64,000 nt of DNA from Desulfonema magnum (GTDB lineage: Bacteria > Desulfobacterota > Desulfobacteria > Desulfobacterales > 4be13): positions 5,601,633 to 5,665,632 of the forward strand of contig NZ_CP061800.1 in NCBI RefSeq assembly GCF_017377395.1, written 5' to 3'. Both the position numbers and the translations under genes were made by a program. This document shows positions 63,801 through 64,000 of the stretch, piece after piece. The first letter of the stretch is position 1. Every line of letters starts with the position of its first letter. A model generated the notes under the pieces. That model did not search any database, was not told the DNA's origin, and saw only the letters and a list, made by a program, of their open reading frames with translations.

Positions 63801-64000
63801 CTGACAGTGACAGATGACGGGGGCTTAAAGGACACGGATCGCGTGACGGTGAATATCATCTCTGTAAATCAGCCGCCTGTGGCAGATGCCGGCCCGGATG
63901 ATAGCGCAAATGAAGGGGAGAGTGTCATCTTGGATGGTTCGGACTCCTCGGATGCTGACGGCAATATTGTCTCTTATTTATGGGAACAGATGAACGGAAC
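60828..64000 (+). CDS. giant surface protein with tandem PKD-like domains (partial)
   Basis: An open frame from an ATG at 60828 (AAAGG upstream) to the window end, at least 1057 residues with no stop. The signal peptide is ~1-24 (LKKCSVAAVILFLFFLSLIA, then WAQ). An N-terminal domain of ~120 residues follows. From residue 149, ten PKD/REJ-like repeats of 95-97 residues start at 61272, 61557, 61845, 62133, 62424, 62712, 63000, 63288, 63579 and 63867. Each begins N-x-P-P-V-A-D-A-G, has LDGS and a conserved Trp (SYxWRQT) and ends LTVTDxxG...VTVN. The repeats have diverged. The role is likely adhesion or extracellular matrix; the C-terminal anchor lies outside the window. Confidence 0.9.
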   Translation, partial: MLKKCSVAAVILFLFFLSLIAWAQIPIPARIGGTLTTDNMKITSQNDTGYTFLVTREDGTDFISADENLPRAEDTDGLNSSDWYLIDIPVYNQHEQPDGAVPGDTGVIHVYRDDTELTVISPPDGQFIIEDSGSNTRIDIIAVAETHQNRPPVADAGTGQTVSEGDTVILDGSGSSDPDPGDLLIYQWEQTTGPPVMLSDDSDARPEFTAPDAGESLTFELTVTDNDGLSDTDTVTVNVTSDENQPPVADAGPNQTVTEGDFVILDGSNSTDSDGQIDTYSWRQTRGPMMMLSDTTEAQLTFTVSDGDPEGESLIFELTVTDDEGLTDTDSVTVNITSENQPPVADAGPDQMVAEGDFVILDGSNSTDSDGQIVAYSWRQIGGSSMSLSDATKAQPTFTALDGNLAGQALTFELTVTDNSGLTSTDQVTVNITSENRPPVADAGPDQTASEEELVTLDGSNSSDADGRIASYLWRQISGTPVMLSDITTVRPAFIVSDSDIIGEEALTFELIVTDNGGLQNTDRVTVNITSENQPPVADAGQDQTVSKGDFVTLDGSDSEDTDGEIVSYSWRQTGGTVVNLSDTADPKPTFTAMTAILKSESLTFELVVTDDGGLQHTDSVTVNIIYTNQPPVADAGQDQTVSEGDIVILDGSGSGDPDDGIASYLWRQTGGTGVKLSDAAAVQPMFVAPDVGQSGRSFTFELVVTDYDGLRHSDRVTVNIIHINQPPVADAGPNQMVKEADMVMLDGSDSSDPDDGIASYLWYQTEGTRVTLSDSTAVQPVFTAPDIGLTGESLIFRLTVTDYNGSERTDYVTVNVTHLNRPPVADAGPDQKINEGCEATLNGSASADPDDGIASYFWRQTEGTSVTLSDASAIRPSFIAPSDILPASKTLTFELTVTDHGGLKDSDHVTLNVTFINRTPAADAGPVQKVNGGDIVTLDGSHSTDPDGRIVSYLWTQTDGTEVSLSNATAMQPTFAAPGVGPKSEALTFKLTVTDDGGLKDTDRVTVNIISVNQPPVADAGPDDSANEGESVILDGSDSSDADGNIVSYLWEQMNG

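Overview
The window reads as a chromosomal segment of a Gram-negative member of the Desulfobacterota, most like the Desulfobacteraceae (Desulfonema or Desulfococcus-type). This is an inference. It rests on the lipid A/LPS genes (waaA, lpxK), a lone LutB-type lactate-utilisation protein, a dctPQM TRAP transporter, a PrsK/PrsR (PEP-CTERM/exosortase) two-component pair, large chemoreceptors, and intergenic spaces unusually full of palindromes, MITE-like elements and tandem repeats. No rRNA, tRNA or CRISPR array was seen.

Layout. 0-8 kb: a C-terminal gene remnant, a small exported protein, an AAA ATPase interrupted by TPR repeats, LutB, a MITE, a sigma-54 response regulator, a crotonase and a tandem universal stress protein. 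8.6-26.7 kb: two chemoreceptors, uvrB, a frameshifted PD-(D/E)XK gene with a nonapeptide repeat, a giant beta-propeller hybrid histidine kinase, uvrA, and a REP-associated tyrosine transposase (RAYT) followed by a 0.93-kb array of inverted REP-like repeats. 26.8-31 kb: divergent prsK and prsR with a helicase fragment behind prsR. 31-45 kb: a histone-deacetylase-family hydrolase, dctPQM split by a MITE, a divergent glutamine-synthetase-like ligase, an ApgM-type phosphoglycerate mutase, a 538-bp non-coding element with 32-bp terminal inverted repeats, a Cys-rich protein, two periplasmic-binding-fold proteins and a DHH phosphoesterase. 46-52.5 kb: a DUF3810-like membrane protein, a fused 5-oxoprolinase, and nested dead insertion sequences. 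53-64 kb: waaA-lpxK, two small coiled or broken genes, a type 4 uracil-DNA glycosylase, coaBC, a lipoprotein, a secreted repeat protein, and the first ~1057 residues of a huge surface protein with ten PKD-like domains that runs off the window.

The most distinctive signal is between the genes. At least four families of small mobile or palindromic elements recur: one flanked by TA, one with 20-bp ends, one whose ends match a dead IS 47 kb away, and one with ACTCGATAATCAA-type ends. In addition, 7-bp tandem repeats of several sequences abut start and stop codons. Several frameshifts fall in homopolymer runs, which could be phase variation, decay or assembly error.
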